Below are positions 1 through 6,258 of a stretch of 14,090 bases of DNA, piece by piece (position 1 is the stretch's first letter; the number at the start of each line of letters is the position of its first letter). The translations under genes and the position numbers were made by a program. Location of the stretch: NCBI GenBank assembly GCA_945926565.1, contig CAMELY010000020.1:1-14090 (forward strand), given 5' to 3'. Under the pieces are notes generated by a model. It was given only the letters and a program-made list of their open reading frames with translations, was not told the DNA's origin and made no database searches. The DNA is from an uncultured Clostridia bacterium (GTDB taxonomy: Bacteria > Bacillota > Clostridia > Oscillospirales > Oscillospiraceae).

Positions 1-601
1 GATCCAGCTCGGAGTTCTCCTCGATCTCCACGCCCAGCTCGTACAGGCCCTTGATGGGGGCGTTGCAGGCGAAGAAGTCCTGGGGACGGGGGCCGAAGGT
101 GATGATCTTCAGATCACGCACGCCCAGCAGAGCCCGGGCGATGGGGACGAACTCCACCATCTTGTCGGCCAGCTCCTCGGCGGTGCCGATGGGGTACTCG
201 GGGATGTAGCCCTTCAGGTGGCGCATGCCCAGGTTGTAGGAGCAGTTGAGCATGCCGCAGTAGGCGTCGCCGCGGCCGTTGATCAGGTCGCCGTCGCCCT
301 CGGCGGCAGCCACAAACATGCAGGGGCCGTCGAAGTTCTTGGCGATCAGGGTCTCGGGGGTCTCGGGGCCGAAGTTGCCCAGAAAGACGGTCAGCGCGTT
401 GCAGCCGGCCTCTTTGACCTCGGCTACAGCCTTGAGCATATCCTTCTCATTTTCCACGGTGGTCTGAGCCTCGTAGGGGGTCAGGCCCTTGGCGGCGCAG
501 GCGGCCACAACAGCGGCCCGGCGCGTCTGAGAGAGCTGAATGGGGAAGCAGTCACGGCTGACGGCGATAATGCCCAGCTTGACCTCAGGAATGTTCGTCA
601 T
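1..601 (-). CDS. L-fucose/L-arabinose isomerase-family protein, N-terminal part (runs off left edge)
   Basis: Only the first 200 codons are inside the window; the C-terminus lies beyond position 1. The protein begins MTNIPEVKLGIIAVSRDCFP and continues with an alternating strand/helix pattern (ALTVFLGNFGPE at residues 69-80, CMFVAAAEGDGD at 94-105, LKIITFGPRPQDF at 164-176). This matches the N-terminal domain of the fucose/arabinose isomerase fold as seen in many gut Clostridia. Family members interconvert aldoses and ketoses, but the catalytic metal-binding residues lie in the missing C-terminal part, so substrate and activity cannot be judged. I chose ATG at 601. A TTG directly in front (604-602) is in frame, and the AGGAGG at 613-618 is spaced 8 bases from TTG and 11 from ATG, so TTG could be the real start. 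The gene stands alone on this strand and is divergent from the MATE gene. Confidence 0.75.
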   Translation of the reverse strand, partial: MTNIPEVKLGIIAVSRDCFPIQLSQTRRAAVVAACAAKGLTPYEAQTTVENEKDMLKAVAEVKEAGCNALTVFLGNFGPETPETLIAKNFDGPCMFVAAAEGDGDLINGRGDAYCGMLNCSYNLGMRHLKGYIPEYPIGTAEELADKMVEFVPIARALLGVRDLKIITFGPRPQDFFACNAPIKGLYELGVEIEENSELD

Positions 602-636
602 CAATTTGAATTCCTCCTTTGTGATCGTGACGGGAG

Positions 637-662
637 CGGGACACCCTTGTGGGTTCGTCCCG
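637..662 (-). other. Hairpin in 5' leader of the isomerase-family gene
   Basis: CGGGAC+ACCC (637-646) pairs with GGGT (651-654) and GTCCCG (657-662). The stem has ten pairs, with a two-base bulge (655-656) and a four-base loop. It lies between the predicted transcription start (near 669) and the ribosome binding site at 613-618. No T tract follows on either strand, so it is not an intrinsic terminator. An mRNA-stabilising or regulatory stem is possible. Confidence 0.5.
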
Positions 663-675
663 GCTTTCTTGGTAC

Positions 676-704
676 AGTATACCATAGGGGACCGGAAAAG
701 GGAA
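676..704 (-). promoter_or_regulatory. Extended -10 promoter for the isomerase-family gene
   Basis: On the minus strand the sequence TGGTATACT (684-676) is an extended -10 element: TATACT preceded by TG with one base between. A weak -35 TTCCCT (704-699, three of six consensus bases) lies 17 bases upstream, as is usual for extended -10 promoters. The start would fall near 669, giving a leader of about 65 bases. Confidence 0.5.
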
Positions 705-743
705 ATAGGTTTTTGTAGAAAACGACCGACAATTTTGCGATTT

Positions 744-759
744 CTCCGGAGCTCCGGAG
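744..759. promoter_or_regulatory. 16-bp perfect palindrome, candidate operator
   Basis: CTCCGGAGCTCCGGAG is a perfect inverted repeat and also two tandem copies of the 8-bp palindrome CTCCGGAG. It lies between the two divergent promoters, about 40 bp upstream of the minus-strand -35 position and about 80 bp upstream of the plus-strand -35. Dimeric repressors often bind such symmetry, but no regulator gene is visible in the window. Confidence 0.35.
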
Positions 760-840
760 CAGAGGGGGAGCAATATGGACAAGAGCGGGGGAGAAGGGGA
801 AGGAAGAGATGTCCATAGCGCCGAAAGTAAAAACGGGGGA

Positions 841-869
841 TTGCAGGTTTTTAACGCCTATTGTATAAT
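841..869 (+). promoter_or_regulatory. Promoter for the MATE exporter
   Basis: A perfect TATAAT (864-869) is preceded at exactly 17 bases by TTGCAG (841-846), which keeps the TTG of the -35 consensus. Transcription would start near 876 and leave a leader of about 85 bases before ATG 961. Confidence 0.6.
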
Positions 870-878
870 CAAAACGCT

Positions 879-906
879 GTGCCGCAGGGAAAATGCGGCG
901 CTTTTT
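879..906 (+). terminator. Terminator-like hairpin in the MATE leader (possible attenuator)
   Basis: GTGCCGCA (879-886) pairs with TGCGGCGC (894-901) through eight pairs, one a G-U wobble. The loop is GGGAAAA and five T follow (902-906). It lies downstream of the predicted promoter and upstream of the gene, the arrangement of a transcription attenuator. Two further stems follow: GGGG/CCCC around AAAA at 909-920, and TCTGCC/GGCAGA around TCA at 929-943, the latter directly before the ribosome binding site. The short T tract leaves open that it only weakly terminates. Confidence 0.4.
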
Positions 907-960
907 GCGGGGAAAACCCCATATTGTGTCTGCCTCAGGCAGAGGATGGGAGAGCGCGAG

Positions 961-2325
961 ATGCAAGAGAAACCGATTCGGGAGAATAAAATGGGCGTCA
1001 TGCCGGTGAACCGGCTGCTGCTGTCCATGGCCCTGCCCATGATGCTGTCCATGCTGGTGCAGGCGTGCTACAATATCGTCGACAGCATTTTTGTGGCCAG
1101 ACTGGGGGAGGACGCCCTGACGGCGGTGTCCCTGGCCTTTCCCGCCCAGAACCTGATGATCGCCGTGGGCACCGGCACCGGCGTGGGCATCAACGCCATG
1201 CTGTCCAAGTCCCTGGGAGAGCGGGATCAGAAGACCGCCAACCGGGCGGCCTGCAACGGCGTCTTTCTGGCGTTTTGCTCCATGGCGGCCTTTATGCTGC
1301 TGGGACTGATCGCGGTCCGGCCCTTCTATGCCAGCCAGGTGGCGGAACAGCCCGCCATCCTGGAGTACGGCGTGGAATATCTCACCATCTGCGCCCTCCT
1401 CTGCCAGGGCATGTATCTGCAGTTTGTCTTTGAGCGGCTGCTCCAGGCCACCGGCCATACGGTGGTCAGCATGGTCACCCAGATGACCGGCGCCATCACC
1501 AACATTATTCTGGACCCGATCCTGATCTTCGGCCTGGGCCCCTTCCCCCGGATGGAGGTGGCGGGGGCTGCCGCGGCCACAGTGATCGGCCAGTTTGTGG
1601 GGGCCGCCACCGCCATCGCCCTGAACCATAAATATAATGTAGAGATCCAGGTGACGCCCCGGAACTGCTTCCGGCCCCACGGCCCTACCATCGGGCGGAT
1701 TTATAAGGTGGGCGTGCCCTCCATCATTATGGCCTCCATCGGCTCGGTGATGACCTACGGCATGAACCTGATCCTGGTGACCTTCTCCTCCACGGCGACA
1801 GCGGTGTTCGGCGTCTATTTTAAGCTCCAGTCCTTCTTCTTTATGCCGGTCTTCGGCCTCAACGGCGCCCTGGTGCCCATTATCGCCTACAACTTCGGCG
1901 CCCGCCGCCGGGACCGGATGATCCGCACCATCCAGCTGGGCATTTTGTACGCCATGTGCTTTATGCTCGCCGGACTGCTGATCTTCAACCTGTTCCCGGA
2001 GCAGCTGCTGGGCTGCTTCAACGCGTCTGACTATATGGTATCCATCGGCGTGCCCGCCCTGCGCACCATCTCCTACAGCTTTGTCTTTGCCGGCTTCTGC
2101 ATCGCCTGCGGCACCGTCTTCCAGGCCCTGGGCAACGGGGTCTACTCCATGACCGTCTCCATTGTCCGGCAATTGGTGGTGCTGCTGCCGGCGGCCTGGC
2201 TGCTGGCCCAGACCGGGGAGCTGGACGCCGTCTGGTGGAGCTTCCCCATTGCTGAGGTGGCCAGCCTCTCCCTGTCCAGCTTCTTCCTGGTGCGGATCTA
2301 TCGGAAGATTATCTCCAAGGTTTAA
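961..2325 (+). CDS. MATE-family multidrug/cation exporter
   Basis: This is a 454-residue integral membrane protein, the usual size for the MATE family, which exports drugs and other organic cations in exchange for Na+ or H+. It has about 12 hydrophobic helices in two homologous halves. The N-terminal signature is MLVQACYNIVDSIFVARLG (residues 31-49), in the typical MPVNRLLLSMALPMML context. NIILDPILIFG (181-191) ends the first half; GVYFKLQSFFFMPVFGLNGA (284-303) with PIIAYNFGA (306-314), and WWSFPIAE (425-432), mark the second half. The ATG at 961 was chosen because Firmicute homologues begin with a short polar stretch before NKMGVMPVN. GGGAG (948-952) lies eight bases upstream, and the predicted promoter (841-869) would sit inside a longer reading frame. 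The EamA permease follows after 56 bases and may be cotranscribed. The substrate is not predictable; a MepA-like subgroup is plausible. Confidence 0.9.
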   Translation: MQEKPIRENKMGVMPVNRLLLSMALPMMLSMLVQACYNIVDSIFVARLGEDALTAVSLAFPAQNLMIAVGTGTGVGINAMLSKSLGERDQKTANRAACNGVFLAFCSMAAFMLLGLIAVRPFYASQVAEQPAILEYGVEYLTICALLCQGMYLQFVFERLLQATGHTVVSMVTQMTGAITNIILDPILIFGLGPFPRMEVAGAAAATVIGQFVGAATAIALNHKYNVEIQVTPRNCFRPHGPTIGRIYKVGVPSIIMASIGSVMTYGMNLILVTFSSTATAVFGVYFKLQSFFFMPVFGLNGALVPIIAYNFGARRRDRMIRTIQLGILYAMCFMLAGLLIFNLFPEQLLGCFNASDYMVSIGVPALRTISYSFVFAGFCIACGTVFQALGNGVYSMTVSIVRQLVVLLPAAWLLAQTGELDAVWWSFPIAEVASLSLSSFFLVRIYRKIISKV

Positions 2326-2340
2326 TAGAATGTATACTGA

Positions 2341-2362
2341 CAGCGCCGGTCGGCCGGCGCTG
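2341..2362 (+). other. Intergenic hairpin between the MATE and EamA genes
   Basis: CAGCGCCGG (2341-2349) and CCGGCGCTG (2354-2362) form a perfect nine-pair GC-rich stem around a four-base TCGG loop. It starts 15 bases after the MATE stop codon. No T tract follows on either strand, so it is probably an mRNA-stability or processing element rather than a classical terminator. Confidence 0.5.
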
Positions 2363-2381
2363 AGAAAAGAGAGAATCATTC

Positions 2382-3278
2382 ATGAAAAAAGCAAGCCTGA
2401 AGCAGGTGGCCCTGCTGCTGCTCACCGCCATGATCTGGGGCGGCGCCTTTGTGGCCCAGAGCGTGGGACTGGACTATGTGGGCCCCTTCACCATCAACGC
2501 CGTCCGGTTCCTGATCGGCGGCCTGGTGCTCATCCCCTGCATCGCGGTGATGGAGCGGGTGCAGGACCGGGACGGACAGAAGCGGGATCGGGGCAGCGGG
2601 AGAGATCTGCTGGTGGGCGGCCTCTGCTGCGGGCTGGCCCTGTGCGTGGCCAGCAACCTCCAGCAGATCGGCATCGCCTACACCACCGTGGGCAAGGCGG
2701 GCTTTCTCACCGCCCTCTATGTGGTCATCGTCCCCTTCCTGGGACTGCTGTTTGGGAAAAAGCTGCGGCCGGTGATCTGGGTCTGCGTGGCTCTGGCTCT
2801 GGCGGGACTCTATCTGCTGTGCATGACCGCGGCGGAGGGCCTGGGCAAGGGAGATATTCTGGTGCTGCTGTGCGCCCTGGCATTTTCGGTGCATATCCTG
2901 GTGGTGGATCACTTCTCTTCCAAAGTGGATCCGGTGCGCCTGTCCTGCGTGCAGTTTCTGGTCAGCGGCCTGGTGGCGTCGGTTCCCATGCTGCTGCTGG
3001 AGCAACCCACCGTGTCGGCGGTGCTCAGCGCCTGGCAGCCCATTCTCTATGCCGGCGTCCTCTCCTGCGGCGTGGCCTACACCCTGCAGGCGGTGGCCCA
3101 GCGGGACTGCGACCCCACGGTGTGCTCCCTGGTGCTCTGCCTGGAGTCGGTGTTCTCCGTCCTCTTCGGCTGGCTGCTGCTGGGGCAGGCGCTGACCGCC
3201 CGGGAATGGCTGGGCTGCGCGCTCATGTTCGGGGCCATTGTGCTGGCCCAGCTGCCGGAGCGGAGGCCTGCCGCCTGA
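2382..3278 (+). CDS. EamA/DMT-family permease
   Basis: This 298-residue protein of the drug/metabolite transporter superfamily has about ten transmembrane helices in two EamA repeats, roughly residues 9-146 and 157-290. Diagnostic features are the N-terminal LTAMIWGGAFVAQ (14-26), the NAVRFLIGG segment (39-47), and the C-terminal LCLESVFSVLFGWLLLGQ (252-269), the classic end of the second repeat. The family exports or imports small metabolites such as amino acids; the substrate here cannot be told. The ATG at 2382 follows a purine-rich but weak ribosome binding site (GAGAAAAGAGAG). Together with the preceding hairpin, this may lower its expression relative to the MATE gene. The loop at residues 59-74 is unusually charged (VQDRDGQKRDRGSGRD). 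A terminator lies 100 bases after the stop. Confidence 0.9.
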   Translation: MKKASLKQVALLLLTAMIWGGAFVAQSVGLDYVGPFTINAVRFLIGGLVLIPCIAVMERVQDRDGQKRDRGSGRDLLVGGLCCGLALCVASNLQQIGIAYTTVGKAGFLTALYVVIVPFLGLLFGKKLRPVIWVCVALALAGLYLLCMTAAEGLGKGDILVLLCALAFSVHILVVDHFSSKVDPVRLSCVQFLVSGLVASVPMLLLEQPTVSAVLSAWQPILYAGVLSCGVAYTLQAVAQRDCDPTVCSLVLCLESVFSVLFGWLLLGQALTAREWLGCALMFGAIVLAQLPERRPAA

Positions 3279-3373
3279 ATCGCCCGTGAGGGTTTGAGAA
3301 ACCGGAGAAAAATCCGGGAAAAGGCCGGAAATATGGGGCGGCAGGGTTTTCACAATGGCACAAGGTTTTTTGG

Positions 3374-3416
3374 AAAAAGCAGAGACAAGTTGTACAACTT
3401 GTCTCTGCCATTTTTT
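3374..3416. terminator. 30-bp perfect palindrome with flanking A5/T6 (bidirectional terminator)
   Basis: GCAGAGACAAGTTGT (3379-3393) and its exact reverse complement (3394-3408) abut, giving a potential stem of about 13 pairs closed by a tight TGTACA turn. On the plus strand T6 (3411-3416) follows after two bases. On the minus strand the A5 at 3374-3378 reads as T5. It ends the MATE/EamA block and insulates the antiporter operon. Confidence 0.8.
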
Positions 3417-3434
3417 CGGCGATTCCTGTAAAAT
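3405..3434 (+). promoter_or_regulatory. Candidate promoter of the antiporter operon
   Basis: TAAAAT (3429-3434), preceded directly by TG, is the best -10 candidate before the operon. CTGCCA (3405-3410) lies 18 bases upstream and matches four of six -35 consensus bases. The -35 overlaps the right arm of the terminator palindrome. The start would fall near 3441. The match is modest. Confidence 0.4.
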
Positions 3435-3463
3435 GGTCAGTAATTGAGCCTATGAATGGAACA

Positions 3464-3500
3464 GGCGCCCCCCTTTTGCAGAGAGAGGCGGAGGGGCGCC
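3464..3500 (+). other. Leader hairpin just before the mrpE ribosome binding site
   Basis: GGCGCCCC (3464-3471) pairs perfectly with GGGGCGCC (3493-3500) around a 21-base loop. The stem ends four bases before the AGGAGG ribosome binding site at 3505-3510. It could influence translation of the first operon gene, but no alternative pairing that would switch it is obvious. Confidence 0.4.
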
Positions 3501-3515
3501 GGAGAGGAGGATATT

Positions 3516-4010
3516 ATGCTGATTGCCTTTTTTCTGCTGTGGATCATTCTGTGCGGAGATCTGACGGCGGAGATTGTCATCTTTGACCTGATTGTCACCG
3601 GTGCGGTCTACTGGTTCACCTGCCGGTTCTGCCGGTGGAGCTTTGCCAGAGAGAAGACCGTCTTCCGGCTGCTGGTGCCGGGGATTCAGTATGTGGGCCT
3701 GCTGCTCCGGGAGATTATCAAGGCCAATCTGGCCATGCTGAAAATTCTGCTGGGAGGCCGGCTGAAGCAGCAGGTGCAGCCCCTGCTCATCACGGTGCAG
3801 GTGCCCCTCAAGACGAACATCGCCAAAATGCTCCTGGCCAACGCCATCACCCTGACCCCGGGCACCATCACGGTGGAAAACCGGGGGACAGAGTATGTGG
3901 TGCACTGTATCAACCCGGATTTCTCCCGGGATGTGGACTGCTCCGCCCTGGTCGAGGCGCTGGAGCGGATGGAGGCCATTGCGGCCCAGGGAGAGGAGGA
4001 GACTGCCTGA
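3516..4010 (+). CDS. mrpE: Mrp antiporter subunit E (MrpE/MnhE; MbhA-like)
   Basis: This 164-residue protein matches the usual MrpE length. MrpE is a small membrane subunit of Mrp Na+/H+ antiporters and of the ion-translocating arm of membrane-bound hydrogenases. Two hydrophobic helices occupy about residues 2-35, and another lies around 50-70. The soluble C-terminal part carries the family signature LLANAITLTPGTITVE (106-121), followed by the VVHCINPDF strand (128-136). The ATG at 3516 was chosen because AGGAGG ends five bases upstream. An in-frame upstream ATG at 3456 would add 20 polar residues encoded by the leader hairpin. The stop codon overlaps the start of mrpF by one base (TGATG), so translation is probably coupled. 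It is the first gene of a ten-gene operon. Confidence 0.93.
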   Translation: MLIAFFLLWIILCGDLTAEIVIFDLIVTGAVYWFTCRFCRWSFAREKTVFRLLVPGIQYVGLLLREIIKANLAMLKILLGGRLKQQVQPLLITVQVPLKTNIAKMLLANAITLTPGTITVENRGTEYVVHCINPDFSRDVDCSALVEALERMEAIAAQGEEETA

Positions 4011-4309
4011 TGTTTCAGCTGGTGACCAAAATTTATCTCATCGTCCTGGGCCTGTGCGTCCTGGGCGCTCTGATCTACATCATTACCAGCCGGCACTTTA
4101 CCGACCGGCTGGTGGGCGTCAACCTGATCTCCACCCTGATTCTCAGCGTGATTCTGGTGCTCAGCCTGTATCTGGACAGCACCTCCATTCTGGATATCGA
4201 CATCATCTACGCCCTGCTCAGCTTCCAGGCGGTGGTGGTGCTCAGCCGGATTCTCCGGGTGCGGATGCTGGCGGAGCTGAAAAAGAGAAAGGGAGGCGGT
4301 GCGCAATGA
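4010..4309 (+). CDS. mrpF: Mrp antiporter subunit F (MrpF/MnhF; MbhB-like)
   Basis: This 99-residue membrane protein has three predicted helices (about 6-26, 35-55 and 60-83) and a short basic tail (KKRKGG). The conserved MrpF features are TDRLVGVNLISTL (31-43), matching the R-x-x-x-x-D/N-L-I-S-T pattern at the start of helix 2, and LDIDIIYALLSFQ (61-73) in helix 3. MrpF packs with MrpE and MrpG at the cation-translocating end of Mrp and Mbh complexes. Its start overlaps the mrpE stop and its stop overlaps the mrpG start in an ATGA arrangement (4306-4309), indicating coupled translation. Confidence 0.9.
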   Translation: MFQLVTKIYLIVLGLCVLGALIYIITSRHFTDRLVGVNLISTLILSVILVLSLYLDSTSILDIDIIYALLSFQAVVVLSRILRVRMLAELKKRKGGGAQ

Positions 4310-4656
4310 CAGGCATGCAGCTGCTGGGCTCTGTGATTATGGGGGCCGGCGTTCTGATTATGGTGATTGTCACCCTGAGCGTCTTCCGGATGGACTTTGT
4401 CATCAACCGGATGCACGTCACCGCCATTGCCGACACCCTGGGCACCCTGCTCATCTTCATCGGCGGCGCCCTGTGCGAGGGCATCCACTGGGTAGATCTC
4501 AAGCTGATCCTCATCCTGGCCCTCCAGTGGTTCACCGTGCCGGTCTGCGGCCACATGATCGTCCAGCTGGAGTACGCCGTGGTGGGCGACCTGAAGGAGC
4601 ACTGCGAGGCGGATCTCTCCGATCCGGGGCGCAAAGAGGGGAAGGAGGAGCACTGA
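4306..4656 (+). CDS. mrpG: Mrp antiporter subunit G (MrpG/MnhG; MbhC-like)
   Basis: This 116-residue protein has three hydrophobic helices (about 7-27, 40-57 and 65-88) followed by a charged C-terminal tail. The MrpG hallmark is FVINRMHVTAIADTLGTLLI (31-50), equivalent to the RLHA-x-x-x-x-x-TLG motif of the family. The start ATG lies in the ATGA overlap with mrpF, with GGGAGGCGGT just upstream as ribosome binding site. The stop TGA (4654-4656) shares one base with the next start. Together with E and F it completes the three small subunits in the E-F-G order typical of Mbh-type clusters. Confidence 0.9.
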   Translation: MTGMQLLGSVIMGAGVLIMVIVTLSVFRMDFVINRMHVTAIADTLGTLLIFIGGALCEGIHWVDLKLILILALQWFTVPVCGHMIVQLEYAVVGDLKEHCEADLSDPGRKEGKEEH

Positions 4657-4973
4657 TGGCGTTTTTTGAGGTTTTGCTGCTGGTGTTTCTGGTGGCCTGC
4701 GCGCTGACAGCGGTGCTGGTGCGCAGCACAATGATCACCATTTTGACCTACATGGGCTTCAGCATTGTCATGTCGGTGGTCTGGCTGATTCTCCAGGCCC
4801 CGGATCTGGCCATTACCGAGGCCGCCGTGGGAGCGGGCGTGAGCACGGTGCTCTATTTCCTCACCCTGATGAAGATCCGGGAGCTGAAGGAGAAAGAGGA
4901 TCTGGAGGAGCGCCAGCGCCAGGAGGCCTGGCGCCGTCAGACAGAGGAGGAGACCGACCATGAGCAGAAGTGA
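4656..4973 (+). CDS. MbhD-like subunit (DUF4040; MrpA C-terminal fragment)
   Basis: This 105-residue protein has three hydrophobic stretches (about 4-22, 25-45 and 50-72). The conserved QAPDLAITEAAVGAGV (47-62), including D50 and E55, is the signature of the DUF4040/MbhD domain. In classical Mrp systems that domain is the part of MrpA beyond the antiporter-like region; here it is a free-standing gene, as in membrane-bound hydrogenase clusters. Acidic residues of this domain are thought to line the Na+ path at the interface with neighbouring subunits. The last 33 residues are strongly charged (KEKEDLEERQRQEAWRRQTE) and may form a cytoplasmic helix, which is long for the family. It starts within the mrpG stop and overlaps the next gene by 14 bases. 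Confidence 0.88.
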   Translation: MAFFEVLLLVFLVACALTAVLVRSTMITILTYMGFSIVMSVVWLILQAPDLAITEAAVGAGVSTVLYFLTLMKIRELKEKEDLEERQRQEAWRRQTEEETDHEQK

Positions 4974-5865
4974 CCGCAGCGGCTGGCGCAAATTCTGCGC
5001 CTGGGTTGACGGCGAGGAGTGGTGCGCAGCGCCCTCCGCGCCTCAGCACCCTGTCTCCGCCGGCCGGGAGCCGGAGCGGGAGGTCTCTGCCTTCGAGGCC
5101 TACCAGCAGAGCCGCCGGCTGATGCAGGCCGTCGGCGCCCTGTTCTGCATCACCCTGGCGGTGGTGCTCGCCCTGGTGGTGGTGCATCTGCCCCCCTTCG
5201 GCGACCCCGCCAATCCCACCAACAACGAGGTGTCCCGCCGGTACATCGAGCAGGGCATTGAGGAGACGGGCTCTGCCAACCTGGTGGGCGGCATGATTTT
5301 GAGCTACCGTGTCTTCGACACCTTCGGCGAGTCCAGTGTCCTCTTCCTGGCCGCCTCCTGCGTCACCATCCTGCTGCGCCGGGATCGGAAAAATACGACA
5401 CCTCAGGCCCTGCGGCAAATGGCTCACGAGGAGAGAACAGACCGGAAGGACAAGGACGTGGTGCTGCGCACGGCGGTGCTGCTGCTGATGCCGGTGTCCA
5501 TCATGGTGGGCTTCTATGTCATGCTCTTCGGGCACCTGTCCCCCGGCGGCGGCTTCTCCGGCGGCAGTATCCTGGGCGGCGGCATGGTGCTCTATGCCCG
5601 CACCTTCGGCAGTAAGAGCGTCCAGCGGTTTTTCAATGAGCACATCTATCACCTGGTCAAGGTGGTCTGCCTCATGTGCTACGGCCTGATTCTCATCTAC
5701 TATGTCTTTACCGGCGCCAACGGTCTGAATAACCATATCTGGCTGGGCATTCCCGGCCATATCCTCAGCAGCGGCATCATCATGCCCATCAACGTTCTGG
5801 TGGGCTTTGAGGTGGCCTGCACCATCTACGCATTCTATGCCCTGTTCAGCGAAGGAGAGGTGTGA
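4960..5865 (+). CDS. mrpB: Fused MbhE-MrpB (MnhB) subunit
   Basis: This 301-residue protein joins two subunits that are separate in Mbh complexes. Residues 1-54 are a polar cytoplasmic N-terminus. Residues 56-140 match MbhE (end of MrpA): a helix at 56-76, then NEVSRRYIEQGIEETGSANL (89-108) and LSYRVFDTFGESSVLF (114-129). A charged linker (140-166) leads to a MnhB domain with VVLRTAVLLLMPVSIMVGFY (167-186), the diagnostic GHLSPGGGFSGGSILGGG (191-208), and three further helices to residue 296. MrpB contributes to the Na+ channel region of the complex. The ATG at 4960 lies inside the preceding gene, with GAGGAGG at 4944-4950. The polar N-terminus of about 50 residues has no obvious counterpart in the families I know. 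Group-2 Mrp systems fuse MrpA to MrpB, so this resembles the C-terminal half of such a fusion. Confidence 0.88.
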   Translation: MSRSDRSGWRKFCAWVDGEEWCAAPSAPQHPVSAGREPEREVSAFEAYQQSRRLMQAVGALFCITLAVVLALVVVHLPPFGDPANPTNNEVSRRYIEQGIEETGSANLVGGMILSYRVFDTFGESSVLFLAASCVTILLRRDRKNTTPQALRQMAHEERTDRKDKDVVLRTAVLLLMPVSIMVGFYVMLFGHLSPGGGFSGGSILGGGMVLYARTFGSKSVQRFFNEHIYHLVKVVCLMCYGLILIYYVFTGANGLNNHIWLGIPGHILSSGIIMPINVLVGFEVACTIYAFYALFSEGEV

Positions 5866-5868
5866 GAT

Positions 5869-6258
5869 ATGAGTGAGCTTTTTTCCACCCTGTGGACCCA
5901 GCGGTTCATGATTACCGCCGTCCTTTTGTTCTGCATTGGGGCCTTCAGCCTGGTTTTTAACCCCAACCTGATCAAAAAGCTCATCGGCTTTGACCTGATG
6001 GACGGCGCGATTTATCTCATGCTGACCAGCGCCGGCTATATCCGGGGCCGGGTGGCCCCCATTGTCACCGACTTCTCCGCAGCTCCGTCCGTGGAGACCT
6101 ACATCAACCCCATCCCCACCGGCCTGGTGCTCACCGGCATCGTGGTCTCGGTCAGCGTCACCGCCTTCGCCCTGGCCCTGGTGGTGCGCATCTATCAAAA
6201 GTACCACACCGTCTACCTGGACGTCATTATGGCGACCATGAAGAAGGGGGTGGACTGA
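5869..6258 (+). CDS. mrpC: Mrp antiporter subunit C (MrpC/MnhC, NuoK-like; MbhG-like)
   Basis: This 129-residue protein has three transmembrane helices (about 12-30, 39-57 and 82-108), the size and layout of MrpC and its complex I homologue NuoK. The strongest signature is NPIPTGLVLTGIVVSVSVTA (80-99), equivalent to the DPLPQALVLTAIVI motif of MrpC, with T84 and G85 in place of the usual Q-A. FSLVFNPNLIKKLIGFDLMD (26-45) is the first loop and the start of helix 2. NuoK-like subunits sit between the Na+-handling subunits and the first antiporter-like subunit. The gene starts three bases after the mrpB stop; AGGAGAGGTG overlaps that stop as ribosome binding site. Confidence 0.9.
   Translation: MSELFSTLWTQRFMITAVLLFCIGAFSLVFNPNLIKKLIGFDLMDGAIYLMLTSAGYIRGRVAPIVTDFSAAPSVETYINPIPTGLVLTGIVVSVSVTAFALALVVRIYQKYHTVYLDVIMATMKKGVD

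Larger units (their letters stand above)
602..960. other. Divergent intergenic region (about 360 bp)
   Basis: No gene is supported here. The region holds a minus-strand promoter and leader hairpin serving the isomerase-family gene, a 16-bp perfect palindrome, and a plus-strand promoter followed by a leader of about 85 bases with three consecutive hairpins ahead of the MATE gene. Each is listed separately. An in-frame open stretch from ATG 775 runs into the MATE gene, but it spans the promoter and encodes a Gly/Glu-rich sequence unlike MATE N-termini. Confidence 0.7.

Noticed and set aside
775..960. In-frame 62-codon N-terminal extension of the MATE gene starting at ATG 775
   Set aside because: It would contain the promoter and hairpins, encodes a Gly/Glu-rich then Cys-rich sequence unlike MATE N-termini, and the shorter protein has the family's normal length.
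2341..2362. Terminator between the MATE and EamA genes
   Set aside because: The stem is strong, but no T tract follows on either strand, so it was listed only as a hairpin.
601..2379. Long open frame (592 codons) antisense to the MATE gene
   Set aside because: It is rich in Gly, His, Gln and Asp with no domain-like pattern, as expected for the complement of a GC-rich membrane protein gene; the plus-strand gene is clear.
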